A stretch of DNA of 64,000 nt, taken from Sphingobium indicum BiD32 (GTDB lineage: Bacteria; Pseudomonadota; Alphaproteobacteria; Sphingomonadales; Sphingomonadaceae). The notes below the pieces were generated by a model that made no database searches, was not told the origin of the DNA, and saw nothing but the letters and a program-made list of their open reading frames with translations. The position numbers and the translations under genes were made by a program. Shown here in pieces: positions 49,627 to 57,923 of the stretch. Numbering within the stretch: the stretch's first letter is position 1; each line of letters starts with the position of its first letter. The stretch is taken from positions 1 to 64,000 of the forward strand of contig NZ_CAVK010000072.1 in assembly GCF_000382885.1 (NCBI RefSeq), given 5' to 3'.

Positions 49627-49898
49627 TAATCCTTGTGGCGCCCCTGTGTCGGCTTTCTATCCCCGTCAGCTGCAGCGTCCCGGTTTTCAGACATATCCTG
49701 GCCCTTGCCGGAAACGAAAAAAGCACCGACCGGGACGGCAACGAAAACGATCAGGATGATCTGCTCTTCGCTCAGGATGCGATTTTCGTTCAAATAATAG
49801 AGCCCGAACATGAGCCCGGCCAGCACGAGCGTCCAAAGTGCTCGCGGCCAGGTGAACGTCGCCTGCGTCAAATGCTCTCCTGACCCGGGCCCCGCCAT
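49626..49898 (-). CDS. Small two-span membrane protein
   Basis: This 90-residue protein starts at ATG 49898 behind GAGAGGA. Two hydrophobic helices (LWTLVLAGLMFGLYYL and IILIVFVAVPVGAFFV) flank a short loop, and the tail is charged. Unknown function; same strand as and downstream of the copper genes. Confidence 0.65.
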   Translation of the reverse strand: MAGPGSGEHLTQATFTWPRALWTLVLAGLMFGLYYLNENRILSEEQIILIVFVAVPVGAFFVSGKGQDMSENRDAAADGDRKPTQGRHKD

Positions 49899-50121
49899 GA
49901 GGGATCCTCTCTCCTGGTTGTCGCCGGTTCAACTATCCTTGCTGAACCGCCATCAGGCTGGCTGGGACATTAGGCATCGCATCGCAAATGAATGTTTTTG
50001 CGCCATTACCTCAAAAACTTTGCGGTCGATGTCATGCCCGCGGCGCCTCGCGACATAAGTCGCTTACCAGAAGCAACCGGCCACAACGCGTTTGGCGATT
50101 CTCCGGTCCGACCGAGGTTCA
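49899..50121. other. Spacer
   Basis: No reliable gene. A single CGRCH (CxxCH) occurs in one rightward frame near 50020-50035, but neighbouring residues change frame and no cytochrome fold can be followed. Confidence 0.35.
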
Positions 50122-50322
50122 CTACCCTGCGCGTTTCGGCGCGAGCACTGCCTTCACAAGCCGGCGCACATGCTGCCGACGAAGAGCACTGCGAGGGACA
50201 GGTTCGATCATCTCAAGGCGAACGCGTTTCACCAAATTGCGCATTTCTGCAAAGCTCGGCCTTCTGTCCTGACCCAGGACAGCGATAAGGGCGGGATAAA
50301 ACCAGATCCGCTCGGTCGTCAT
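50122..50322 (-). CDS. Small basic hypothetical protein
   Basis: This 66-residue protein starts with an ATG that overlaps the previous gene's TGA (ATGA). It has a short hydrophobic start (IWFYPALIAVLG) and a very basic C-terminal half (VPRSALRRQHVRRLVKAV). Coupled junction supports expression; function unknown. Confidence 0.5.
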   Translation of the reverse strand: MTTERIWFYPALIAVLGQDRRPSFAEMRNLVKRVRLEMIEPVPRSALRRQHVRRLVKAVLAPKRAG

Positions 50323-50633
50323 GCGCTCCTCCTCGAGGTGATGGAACGATCAAGATCTTCCTTCGGCCGTTCGTCGCTCTCGGCACTTGCCGAAACAAAA
50401 TAGAGCAACCCCGATGCCACCAGACCAAACACCGCCGCCATCTTGAAAAATTCGCTGTGTCCAAGCGAGGTCAGCCATGCCCCGCCGATCCCGCTGAGCA
50501 GAAGGACCCAACTCCAGCGAGGATGATGCAGACGCGTAGCGATTTGCCAGGCAAGGAGGGTCAGCAGTGTCGCTACCGCCAGACTGCCCAGCGTCAGGCC
50601 CAGAGCCACAGCCAGGATCTTCAACATCGGCAT
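50319..50633 (-). CDS. Small membrane protein downstream of cueR
   Basis: This 104-residue protein from ATG 50633 (AAGGAGG upstream) has three hydrophobic segments (MLKILAVALGLTLGSLAV, WSWVLLLSGIGGAWL, AAVFGLVASGLLYFV) and an acidic tail. It lies 80 nt after cueR on the same strand and may be co-transcribed with the copper genes. No family recognised. Confidence 0.6.
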   Translation of the reverse strand: MPMLKILAVALGLTLGSLAVATLLTLLAWQIATRLHHPRWSWVLLLSGIGGAWLTSLGHSEFFKMAAVFGLVASGLLYFVSASAESDERPKEDLDRSITSRRSA

Positions 50634-50713
50634 AGCCGCCTCCTTCAATCCTCTCGCTCGAAGCGCCTCCTGTCACACGCTAATATATATCGTATTACGA
50701 TATTTTCAAGGGA

Positions 50714-51157
50714 TCATGGGCGGCGGCGTAGCTGCGGTGCGATGGGCAAGGACGGACTGGGACGATCTGCCGGTTCCTCCAGTTCGGCGAGAATGGGGCA
50801 ATCAGGCCGCTGATCGCCAGCACAACAGTCGATCAGCACTTCCAGTGTACTCGCCATCTGCTGCAAAGTCGCAATCCGCTCACGCAACTGTGCGATATGC
50901 GCCTGAGCAATCCGCTTGACGTCACTGCTTTGGCGCGACCTGTCGCGCCAAAGATTCAGCAGCCCATCAATCTCGCGAACCGCAAAGCCGAGATCACGCG
51001 CGCGCCGGATAAACCGGAGCATGTGCACGTCCGACGGCGCATAGTCGCGATAACCAGACCCGGTTCGATCCGCCTTCGGTATCAGGCCGGTCTGCTCATA
51101 ATAACGGATCATCTTGGCCGAAACGCCCGATGCCCTGGATGCCTCCCCTATATTCAT
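50714..51157 (-). CDS. cueR: CueR-type copper-sensing MerR-family activator
   Basis: This 147-residue MerR protein has the N-terminal winged helix ([20 protein letters not shown]), a long dimerisation helix, and the copper-binding loop with C112 and C120 in [10 protein letters not shown], the same numbering and 7-residue spacing as CueR. Ser77 is also retained, which marks Cu(I) rather than Hg(II) sensors. It overlaps the copA stop by 4 nt (ATGA), so copA and cueR form one autoregulated unit. A matching promoter precedes copA. Confidence 0.93.
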   Translation of the reverse strand: MNIGEASRASGVSAKMIRYYEQTGLIPKADRTGSGYRDYAPSDVHMLRFIRRARDLGFAVREIDGLLNLWRDRSRQSSDVKRIAQAHIAQLRERIATLQQMASTLEVLIDCCAGDQRPDCPILAELEEPADRPSPSLPIAPQLRRRP

Positions 51158-53649
51158 CCTCTCGCCCCTCGAACCACCTGGAAGCCGCGCAGGCGCAGCG
51201 CGTTGCCGAGCACGAAGACACTCGACATCGCCATGGCGCCAGCGGCGAAAACCGGTGACAACAAGGTGCCCGACACAGGATATAATGCGCCGGCCGCTAC
51301 GGGAATCAGCGCAATATTATAGGCGAAGGCCCAAAACAGGTTCTGACGAATATTGCTGATAGTCGCGCGGGAGAGCCCAATGGCCGTGGCGACACCATTC
51401 AAATGCCCTGACATCAGCACCACGTCCGCCGCCTCGATGGCAATGTCCGTGCCGGTGCCGACGGCAAGGCCGACATCTGCCTCGGCCAACGCCGGTGCAT
51501 CGTTGATCCCATCCCCGACAAAGGCAATCCCGCCATATTCGCGCTTGAGGCGGCGGATCGCATCCACCTTCCCCTCAGGCAACACTTCGGCAACCACTTC
51601 GTCGATGCCAAGCTGGCTGGCAATCGCTTCGGCGGTGCGGGCGTTGTCCCCAGTCAGCATGGCGACTTTAAGGCCCGAGGCATGCAGTGCGGCGATTGCG
51701 GCAGGCGTCGTTTCCTTGATCGGATCCGCCACGGCGACGATCGCCGCGAGGTCACCCCCGATCGCGGCATAAAGCGGCGACTTGCCTTCGCGCCCGAGAC
51801 GGTCCGCCGTGTCCGCAAACACGCCAATATCGAAACCAAGGTCGCGCATGAAGCGGTCCGCACCGATCTGAACCGGCACGCCATCCACATCGGCCGTAAC
51901 GCCAAGGCCCGTGATCGACGCGAAGTTTGCGACGCTCGGCAAGATAAGGCCTTCTTGCTTTGCTGCCTCGGCGATCGCTCGCGCAATCGGGTGCTCGGAC
52001 TTGTCCTCGACCGCGGCGATCCGGCCGAGGACCTCCGCGCGATCGAAGCCCGCCATCACCTGAAGATCGGTCAACGCTGGCCGCCCCTCGGTCAAAGTGC
52101 CGGTCTTGTCGACTGCCACGACCCTGGCATCGCGCAGAAGCTGAAGCGCCTCGCCCTTGCGGAACAATATCCCGAGTTCCGCCCCGCGCCCGGTCCCCAC
52201 CATGATCGCGGTCGGCGTCGCCAATCCCATCGCGCACGGACAGGCAATAATGAGCACCGCCACCGCATTGACCAGAGCGTAGGTAAGCGCAGGTGACGGA
52301 CCCAGCCACAGCCAACCGCCAAAGGCCAGGACTGCCACCGCAAAGACCGCCGGCACGAACCACATCGTCACCCGGTCCACGAGCGCCTGAATCGGCAGCT
52401 TGGCTCCTTGTGCCTGCTCGACCATGCGAATGATCTGCGCGAGCATGGTCGCCTCGCCGACGGCGGTCGCACGAAAGGCAAGCGCACCCTGTTGATTCAC
52501 AGTACCTCCGACCAGCGCCGCGCCCTGCGCCTTTCCAACGGGGATCGGCTCCCCGGTAATCATCGATTCATCGACGAAGCTTTCACCTTCAATCACTTCG
52601 CCGTCCACCGGGATACGCTCACCGGGACGGACTTCGAGGACATCGCCCGTAGCAACAGCATCAATGGGGATTTCAATAGCCTGGGCATCCCGGCGGACGC
52701 GAGCCGTCCTGGCCTGCAAGCCCACCAGACGTTTGATCGCTTCAGATGTACGGCCTTTTGCGCGCGCCTCCAGATAGCGCCCCAACAGGATCAACGCGAC
52801 GATCACCGCCGCCGCTTCAAAATAGACGTTGACCGTTCCCGCTGGCAGCAGCCACGGCGCGAAGGTTGCAACCAGCGAATAGGTATAGGCAGCAAGAGTG
52901 CCCACCGCGACCAGGGAGTTCATGTCCGGGGCCCTGCGGGCAAGCGCCGGAATGCCGGCGCGATAAAAGCGCCGTCCCGGGCCCGCCAGCACCAGCGTCG
53001 TCAGAACGCATTGGAGCAGCCAACTCGTCTGAGTTCCGATCGTTCGCGCAATCAGATGGTGAACCCCCGGGACGAGGTGGGAGCCCATCTCCAGCAGGAA
53101 AACCGGCATTGCCAGGACCATCGCCAGGATGAGATCGCGCTTCAGCCTGCGGCGTTCCAGGTCCTTGCGTTCGGCTGCGTCTTCGTAACGCGCCGTGCCG
53201 CCCCCGATGAGGTGCGCCGTATACCCAACATGCCCGATCGCCGTGATCAGCGCCGCAATGTCCGCCGTGCCGCGCACACGTACCTGTTCCGTCGCCAGAT
53301 TGACCGATGCTTCCAGCACCCCAGGAACGGCTCTCAGCGCTCGCTCGACGCGCCCCACGCAGGACGCACAGGTCATGCCTTCCACCGACAGGTCGATCAC
53401 GCCCGCCGGCACCGTATAACCGGCGCCCTCGACTGCCCGCACGAGATCGTTCCGCTTGATGGCGCCGCGCGCCTCAATGTCCGCACGTTCGGCCGCGAGA
53501 TTGACGTTCACCGACTGGACGCCTTCGATCTTGCTCAGAGCATGCTCGACACGGCCAGCGCAGGATGCACATGTCATACCTGCGATAGGCAGGCTGATCG
53601 CCTGCGTTCCTTGTAGCGCTCCATTGCGCTGGTTTTTGGCGGCGCTCAT
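51154..53649 (-). CDS. copA: CopA, Cu(I)-exporting P1B-type ATPase
   Basis: This 831-residue inner-membrane ATPase has two N-terminal HMA domains with [15 protein letters not shown] and [15 protein letters not shown], eight expected membrane helices, and the CPC motif ([13 protein letters not shown]). It also has DKTGT for phosphorylation, SEHPIARAI, and [10 protein letters not shown]. It exports Cu(I) (or Ag(I)) to the periplasm. It is co-operonic with cueR and controlled from the CueR promoter at 53687-53717. All catalytic motifs are intact. Confidence 0.95.
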   Translation of the reverse strand: MSAAKNQRNGALQGTQAISLPIAGMTCASCAGRVEHALSKIEGVQSVNVNLAAERADIEARGAIKRNDLVRAVEGAGYTVPAGVIDLSVEGMTCASCVGRVERALRAVPGVLEASVNLATEQVRVRGTADIAALITAIGHVGYTAHLIGGGTARYEDAAERKDLERRRLKRDLILAMVLAMPVFLLEMGSHLVPGVHHLIARTIGTQTSWLLQCVLTTLVLAGPGRRFYRAGIPALARRAPDMNSLVAVGTLAAYTYSLVATFAPWLLPAGTVNVYFEAAAVIVALILLGRYLEARAKGRTSEAIKRLVGLQARTARVRRDAQAIEIPIDAVATGDVLEVRPGERIPVDGEVIEGESFVDESMITGEPIPVGKAQGAALVGGTVNQQGALAFRATAVGEATMLAQIIRMVEQAQGAKLPIQALVDRVTMWFVPAVFAVAVLAFGGWLWLGPSPALTYALVNAVAVLIIACPCAMGLATPTAIMVGTGRGAELGILFRKGEALQLLRDARVVAVDKTGTLTEGRPALTDLQVMAGFDRAEVLGRIAAVEDKSEHPIARAIAEAAKQEGLILPSVANFASITGLGVTADVDGVPVQIGADRFMRDLGFDIGVFADTADRLGREGKSPLYAAIGGDLAAIVAVADPIKETTPAAIAALHASGLKVAMLTGDNARTAEAIASQLGIDEVVAEVLPEGKVDAIRRLKREYGGIAFVGDGINDAPALAEADVGLAVGTGTDIAIEAADVVLMSGHLNGVATAIGLSRATISNIRQNLFWAFAYNIALIPVAAGALYPVSGTLLSPVFAAGAMAMSSVFVLGNALRLRGFQVVRGARG

Positions 53650-53686
53650 TGGCCTATGACCTCATACCTATCGATTGGATTTCTCC

Positions 53687-53717
53687 CAGATAGGGCTTCC
53701 CATCGTTGGAAGGTCAA
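53687..53717 (-). promoter_or_regulatory. CueR-type promoter of copA
   Basis: Reading leftward: TTGACC (-35, 53717-53712), a 19-nt spacer, TATCTG (-10, 53692-53687). The spacer holds a MerR-type dyad, CCTTCC-N6-GGGAAG. Over-long 19-nt spacers distorted by the bound activator are the hallmark of MerR/CueR-regulated promoters. It lies 38 nt before the copA start. Confidence 0.8.
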
Positions 53718-54136
53718 GGAGAGGTTCGAACGCCTAGTCGAAAAGCAACGGACCGCGCGGCGCCCAAAATGCGCAAGATGGTGCAGCCGTGAGAAGGATT
53801 TCCGTCACGGCCGGCGCCTATCGGAAGCATGTCGCGACGACTGACAGTACGGCTACATATATTTGCTACAGCACGGCCGTTGCGGCGCCATGCCATATTT
53901 TAGGCCTGCCCTCTTTCGTGCAAGCGAGCCGATAGCGACGTTCTCGCGGCAAGGGCAGTGAGACGGATAGACGATGACCGGCCTACCACGCTCAGGACAA
54001 CGCGGATGAATGTGGGAGCCCGCGGCAAACCAACCGCCAAACCGAAGCGGTTCAACGCGTAGAGGCACACGCCGCCGTTGACAGTGCGCACTTGCCGCGA
54101 CCTTTGCCGCGTCGCGGCTTTCATCGGACGATGCGC
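53718..54136. other. Spacer without recognised gene
   Basis: A leftward frame at 53900-54124 (74 codons) has semi-plausible composition but no family likeness and no ribosome site. No repeats or RNA genes are recognised. Confidence 0.4.
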
Positions 54137-54586
54137 CTAAAAGGGGATGACACCCCTGCGGTATGCGGCAATGACGCATGCCCGGTCCACGAAATCCCGG
54201 CTCTGCTCAACACTCCAGTCGGGGTACGAAAAGAACAGGGGATCGGCCAGGACGCCGATCTTGGGATCATGGCCGGCAAACTGGTGAGCGGTCAGATCGT
54301 AAATCCAATCGCCGACCATGACCCAGAAATGATGTTCATAGCCGCAGGCCTTCGACCCCTTGAAGACACGGACATTGTCGAGCTCATATTTCTCTTCGAG
54401 AAGATAGGTCAGGATGAGGGACACGCTCTCGCAGCAATTTTTCGGATAGGAATAACCAAAGGGGTAATCGAAGATCCTCTCGGATCTGTTGCGCTCCAGA
54501 AACGTGAGCATTGTGGTCGCGGAATAGTCGATGTCCGCTTTACGGACCTTGACGCCTTCACCCCTACCCGGAATCCTTCGGCTCAA
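54137..54586 (-). CDS. Possible transglutaminase/papain-like protein coupled to hipA
   Basis: The protein is about 149 residues if it begins at the TTG at 54586, whose TTGA overlaps the hipA stop; the open frame reaches an ATG at 54649. A possible Cys-His-Asp triad is visible: NCCESVSLI, then YEHHFWVMVGDWIYDLTAHQF. This resembles transglutaminase-like cysteine-peptidase folds, but no family was matched. It is third in a hipB-hipA unit, so it may be a modulator of the toxin or an accessory effector. Confidence 0.55.
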   Translation of the reverse strand: MSRRIPGRGEGVKVRKADIDYSATTMLTFLERNRSERIFDYPFGYSYPKNCCESVSLILTYLLEEKYELDNVRVFKGSKACGYEHHFWVMVGDWIYDLTAHQFAGHDPKIGVLADPLFFSYPDWSVEQSRDFVDRACVIAAYRRGVIPF

Positions 54587-55902
54587 AGCTTCGGCGCTCC
54601 ATCGACATAACCCTCGAAGGCATAGTCGTTGACGAACTGTCGGCGCCACAGATAGCTGCGATCAATCATACTCAACTCGGCTTCATCGCAAATGCCGTCC
54701 CAAAGCTGCGCGATCGTCACGACCTGGTGGTTTATCAGAGCACGAGCGGCCCCGTCGCTCAGCAGGTAGTTGGACGCCGACAGACGGCAACTCTCCAGGA
54801 GACTGCGCTTGTCCTCCCCATGTACCAGCATCGCCTGGTTTGCTTCCCGGCCGTTACGGGGCTGCGGGCAGATGTCATATGCCTGCGTGAGCGTGAGACC
54901 TGCGCCATCCCAGAACGCTGCATGATTGCGGGCATGATCATCGGTGTTGCCAGCCAGTACGTTGAAGACCAGCCGGCCGAAAAGTTCGCGAAGGGTTTCC
55001 TTTGGATCGGTAAAACGCGCACGGACCATCTCGGCGAGATCACCGTAGCTTGCATAGCGGGCCTGCATCTCACCAAGCCCCAACATCGTCAGGGCAGAAA
55101 CCATCGCCCGGCGGGTCCACCCCCTGCCATTCCATTCGCGATCGAAGCGGCGCACCAGAACGACATCCTTGCCGCTCGCCTTCGTCAGGCGCACCGGCGC
55201 GGCGCTCAGGCCCACTTCCGCCGCCAGGCGCATCGCAACAAACTCTGCTTTCACGACCGCCATCGTGTCGTTAGTCGCCGAAAACTTCGCAATGAACTTA
55301 TCCTCGCCATCCTGGATCAAGGCCTTCGGGCGCGCGCCGCCAATCGAACTGCCATGAAACAGCGCCTTGTCGAGCGCCGGTGGAATGGGCTCACCCCGTT
55401 CGACCCGTTCGGCGGCTTCCGCGAGCTCCTCGAGCGTCGCACCGTCCTGTTCGCGGGCTCGAAATCGTTCCGCTGAAGTCTGAAAATCGAGAGCCCCGAT
55501 ACGATCGGACCCGGAATTCAGCATGAAGGTCAGCTCGTCAAAATCGACATTGTGCGCAGCCTCGCCGCGCAGACCCGTCAGCCGGTTGATGATGACGCGT
55601 CGGCCCCATGCATCCGGTGCACCGTCACGCAGACACCCTGCCATGTCCAGCGGGGCGTCCGGCGCGATCCTGCCACGCTCGAGAGGCAATTCTGGCCAAT
55701 AGATCGGTATCGCGTCGGCCCGCTCCAGATAGGAACGGCCATAGTTGAAGACATAAAAGCCCCCATCCGCTTCGATCCGTCCCGCAACCACGGGTTCGAG
55801 GGCCCCTGGCAACCATATCCAGACATAGGCTTCCGTAGCGGCCGGGATCGGCGCCGGACCGGGACCGTTCGCCGCGACCGCCTGAGGCCGTTCAGAAATC
55901 AT
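54583..55902 (-). CDS. hipA: HipA-family Ser/Thr kinase toxin
   Basis: This 439-residue protein has the HipA N-terminal subdomain (VWIWLPGALEPVVAGRIEADG, DAWGRRVIINRLTG) and kinase core. The Ser/Gly loop SSIGGARPKAL is near residue 181, the catalytic NTDDHARNH near 317, and the metal-binding AYDICP near 342. HipA-type kinases phosphorylate aminoacyl-tRNA synthetases (GltX in E. coli) and cause growth arrest; the target here is unknown. It overlaps hipB by 11 nt. Confidence 0.92.
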   Translation of the reverse strand: MISERPQAVAANGPGPAPIPAATEAYVWIWLPGALEPVVAGRIEADGGFYVFNYGRSYLERADAIPIYWPELPLERGRIAPDAPLDMAGCLRDGAPDAWGRRVIINRLTGLRGEAAHNVDFDELTFMLNSGSDRIGALDFQTSAERFRAREQDGATLEELAEAAERVERGEPIPPALDKALFHGSSIGGARPKALIQDGEDKFIAKFSATNDTMAVVKAEFVAMRLAAEVGLSAAPVRLTKASGKDVVLVRRFDREWNGRGWTRRAMVSALTMLGLGEMQARYASYGDLAEMVRARFTDPKETLRELFGRLVFNVLAGNTDDHARNHAAFWDGAGLTLTQAYDICPQPRNGREANQAMLVHGEDKRSLLESCRLSASNYLLSDGAARALINHQVVTIAQLWDGICDEAELSMIDRSYLWRRQFVNDYAFEGYVDGAPKL

Positions 55903-56227
55903 CTTTCACCTCCGAGCGCGCGCGGCGCACGGACCGAGGAAGGAGCGCAAGCTTGTCATCAATCCGTGAAATCTCAGGTGCGAGCCGCGAAGGTTCATCC
56001 ACGAAAAGCGGCACACCCACCAGGATCGCGGCTTCGAAAACCAGTCCGATCTCGACTTTGGGGTGGCCCTTCTCAATCAATTGCAGTGTGCTGCGAGCAA
56101 TACCGACCCGAGCTGCCAGATCAGTCTCTGACATCTTGCGCTGCTTGCGCCCGAGACGAATGAGGCCTCCCATCATGGTCAGGGCTTCGCGCGTCACGCG
56201 CGCATAGCTACGGGTATGTTCCTTCAT
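55892..56227 (-). CDS. hipB: HipB-type XRE antitoxin/repressor
   Basis: This 111-residue protein starts at ATG 56227, six nt after GAGG; an in-frame start at 56269 adds 14 residues. It has an XRE helix-turn-helix (LGRKQRKMSETDLAARVGIARSTLQLIEKG) and a C-terminal tail that would contact HipA. It would bind the repeated sites just upstream, at 56279-56370, to repress its operon. Confidence 0.88.
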   Translation of the reverse strand: MKEHTRSYARVTREALTMMGGLIRLGRKQRKMSETDLAARVGIARSTLQLIEKGHPKVEIGLVFEAAILVGVPLFVDEPSRLAPEISRIDDKLALLPRSVRRARSEVKDDF

Positions 56228-56278
56228 ATGAGCCTCGTTGCCCGTTATGGCAGCCGCGAAATTCGCCATTGACCGCTG

Positions 56279-56370
56279 TATCAGTCATATATCATGACGG
56301 AGGGGGAAATCAAGATAATGACCGATATAGCGGTCATATGATGACTTTATGAATGTTATATCAGTCATAT
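56279..56370. promoter_or_regulatory. Repeated operators of the hipBA unit
   Basis: Three related sites lie upstream of hipB: TATCAGTCATAT (56279-56290), the perfect inverted repeat ATGACCG-N6-CGGTCAT (56318-56337), and TATATCAGTCATAT (56357-56370). Core elements TATATC and GTCATA recur in each. Spaced multiple operators are typical of HipB/XRE autoregulation. Binding is inferred. Confidence 0.65.
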
Positions 56371-56397
56371 TGAGAGCGATATCCGGGGGACGATCTC

Positions 56398-56603
56398 CTA
56401 ACATCTAGCCGGCTCATAGGTAACGGACAGGATCGCTTGATGCTTGAGGTTGCCGGTCGCACCAGCATCCCCGCAACCTTCTCGCGGCTGAGCACGGTTG
56501 GCAGCGCATGAGGATACTTCACCCGGTGGAGCTTCCAGGTCGGGACCGGACGATCGAGCGTGCGCCAATAGCAGAACCGCAGTGCCGACACCGCAGCGTT
56601 CAT
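56398..56603 (-). pseudogene. Tyrosine-recombinase (integrase) remnant
   Basis: The frame opening at 56603 encodes NAAVSALRFCYWRTLDRP, then ALPTVLSREKVAGML, matching the core-binding end of IS91/integron-type tyrosine integrases (usually ALRFFY.KTL..., LP.VLS.EEV..LL, from memory). The continuation (GNLKHQAILSVTYEPARC) is in a second frame, so a frameshift exists. The catalytic domain is missing. The first codon overlaps the stop of the neighbouring hydrolase gene. Confidence 0.65.
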
Positions 56604-57358
56604 TTCGATCCCTCTCCGAACAGATCAAGAACCGCCCGCCATGCGCGCTCAGTGTGTTTTGGGTGATAGCCGACACCAGGCACGGTCGCTTGAACATGCG
56701 TGAGCCCCTCGGCCGGCGAGCCATCCGAATTCGTCGGGCGCGCCCAGAAGGCGTGCTCGGCTCCGCCATAGACGTTTACGCGCCAATCAACCCCGGCACC
56801 CTGTAATCCGTGACCGAAGGCGAGCAGTTGAGCGGGAGTACAGAGCGGGTCCTCGGAGCCAGTACAGAGGAGGACAGTGCTGGTCAGGTCGCGCCAGTCA
56901 TCGGCGTCAGGTTCCGGCAGGCTGGGATGAACGACCGCGATGGCTTTGAAGGGTGCGCCCGTTTTTGCAAGCTCAAGAACGATATGGCCGCCAGCACCAT
57001 AGCCGAGAGCAAAGAGCCGGTTGGCGTCAACATCAGGTGTCGCGAGGAGCACGTCCAGTGCTACGCGACCAATAGCCCGCATCCGCCCAGCGTCGGCCAG
57101 CAAGGGCAAGACACGAACCAACATCGCGTCGGGCCTGCCAAAGAAGGTCTGTCCGCCGTGAAAGTCCATCGCGAGTGCAATATAACCGTGTGCGGCGAGA
57201 TCCTCAGCGCGGCCCCTTTGGTAGTCGTCAAGACCAACGCCGTCGTGTCCAATGAGGACTGCCGGCCAAGGCCCCTCGCCTTGTGGTCGTGCCAGATGGG
57301 CCACCATGTGCAGGCCATCTGCGTCGTATAAGACTTGGGAAGTTATGATTGCGTGCAT
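56600..57358 (-). CDS. Dienelactone-hydrolase-like protein lacking the usual nucleophile
   Basis: This 252-residue alpha/beta-hydrolase-fold protein starts at ATG 57358 behind GAGAGG. Family features are AVLIGHDGVGLDDYQRGRAEDLAAHGYIALA-like start (in shorter parts), the Asp in CTGSEDPLC and the His in GGAEHAFW. The nucleophile elbow reads GYGAGG, where dienelactone hydrolases have G-x-C-x-G-G; the third position is Gly (codon GGT). The protein may be inactive or use another mechanism. Neighbours give no pathway. Confidence 0.75.
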   Translation of the reverse strand: MHAIITSQVLYDADGLHMVAHLARPQGEGPWPAVLIGHDGVGLDDYQRGRAEDLAAHGYIALAMDFHGGQTFFGRPDAMLVRVLPLLADAGRMRAIGRVALDVLLATPDVDANRLFALGYGAGGHIVLELAKTGAPFKAIAVVHPSLPEPDADDWRDLTSTVLLCTGSEDPLCTPAQLLAFGHGLQGAGVDWRVNVYGGAEHAFWARPTNSDGSPAEGLTHVQATVPGVGYHPKHTERAWRAVLDLFGEGSK

Positions 57359-57923
57359 GTCTAACCTCTCGTTACTCAGCTGCGGGTAGCCGCAATATCT
57401 ACGTCCCCGTAACGCCCGTGGTTGCCGCTGACCGGCGCAAGTAATCCGCTTCGACGCCTCGTTCGAGACCGTCAGAGGTAAGAAAACAACATGCTCATCG
57501 CAATTCGCATAGGGCTCTCGATTGCCGGCCCTGACCCCATCTTTCCGGGTAAGGCGCTTCCCGCATGACCGGGAAGCTACGGGATTGGCGGACAGTTGAG
57601 TCTCGGTCGACGGAGAAATCGTCTCAGCGTCGCTGGGCATCAACGAGAGTATGAGCCCGGTCCGGGAGAGGCTTACCACCTCCCGTCCCGTTATCCGCTA
57701 CCGCTATATAGCATCGGGTGACGAGCTCAGGGGGCCCCCGCGTCTGGCTTAACCGCAAGACCAGCAATGACCAGGTGCTAGCTCATACTGTTCGCTAGCG
57801 CCTCACGCCCCATTTGGCGTAAACAATTTCTTGCCCGCACCAAAGGCAGGAGAGCTCAATCGTATGATCGCTTTCGAAGTCAAGCCTCCGGCCCATCATC
57901 GCGATCTGGCCTGGCTCTCCTGA
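57359..57923. other. Long spacer, largely without recognised genes
   Basis: No convincing gene apart from the possible 34-residue frame at 57795-57899. It presumably carries promoters for the flanking divergent genes; no -35/-10 pair is claimed. Confidence 0.4.
57795..57899 (-). CDS. Possible 34-residue CxxC peptide gene
   Basis: An ATG-ATG at 57899 opens 34 codons with protein-like codon use, ending at 57795. The peptide has a CLWC pair (TIELSCLWCGQEIVYAKWG). The ribosome site is weak (GAGAGCCAGG, far upstream) and the peptide could be the end of an older gene. Reported as tentative. Confidence 0.3.
   Translation of the reverse strand: MMGRRLDFESDHTIELSCLWCGQEIVYAKWGVRR

Noticed and set aside
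49988-50120. CxxCH (CGRCH) suggesting a cytochrome c remnant
   Set aside because: A single motif in a short frame; adjacent similarity would need several frame changes and could not be followed with confidence.
53900-54124. 74-codon minus-strand frame downstream of the hip unit
   Set aside because: No ribosome site or family resemblance; composition is only weakly coding-like.
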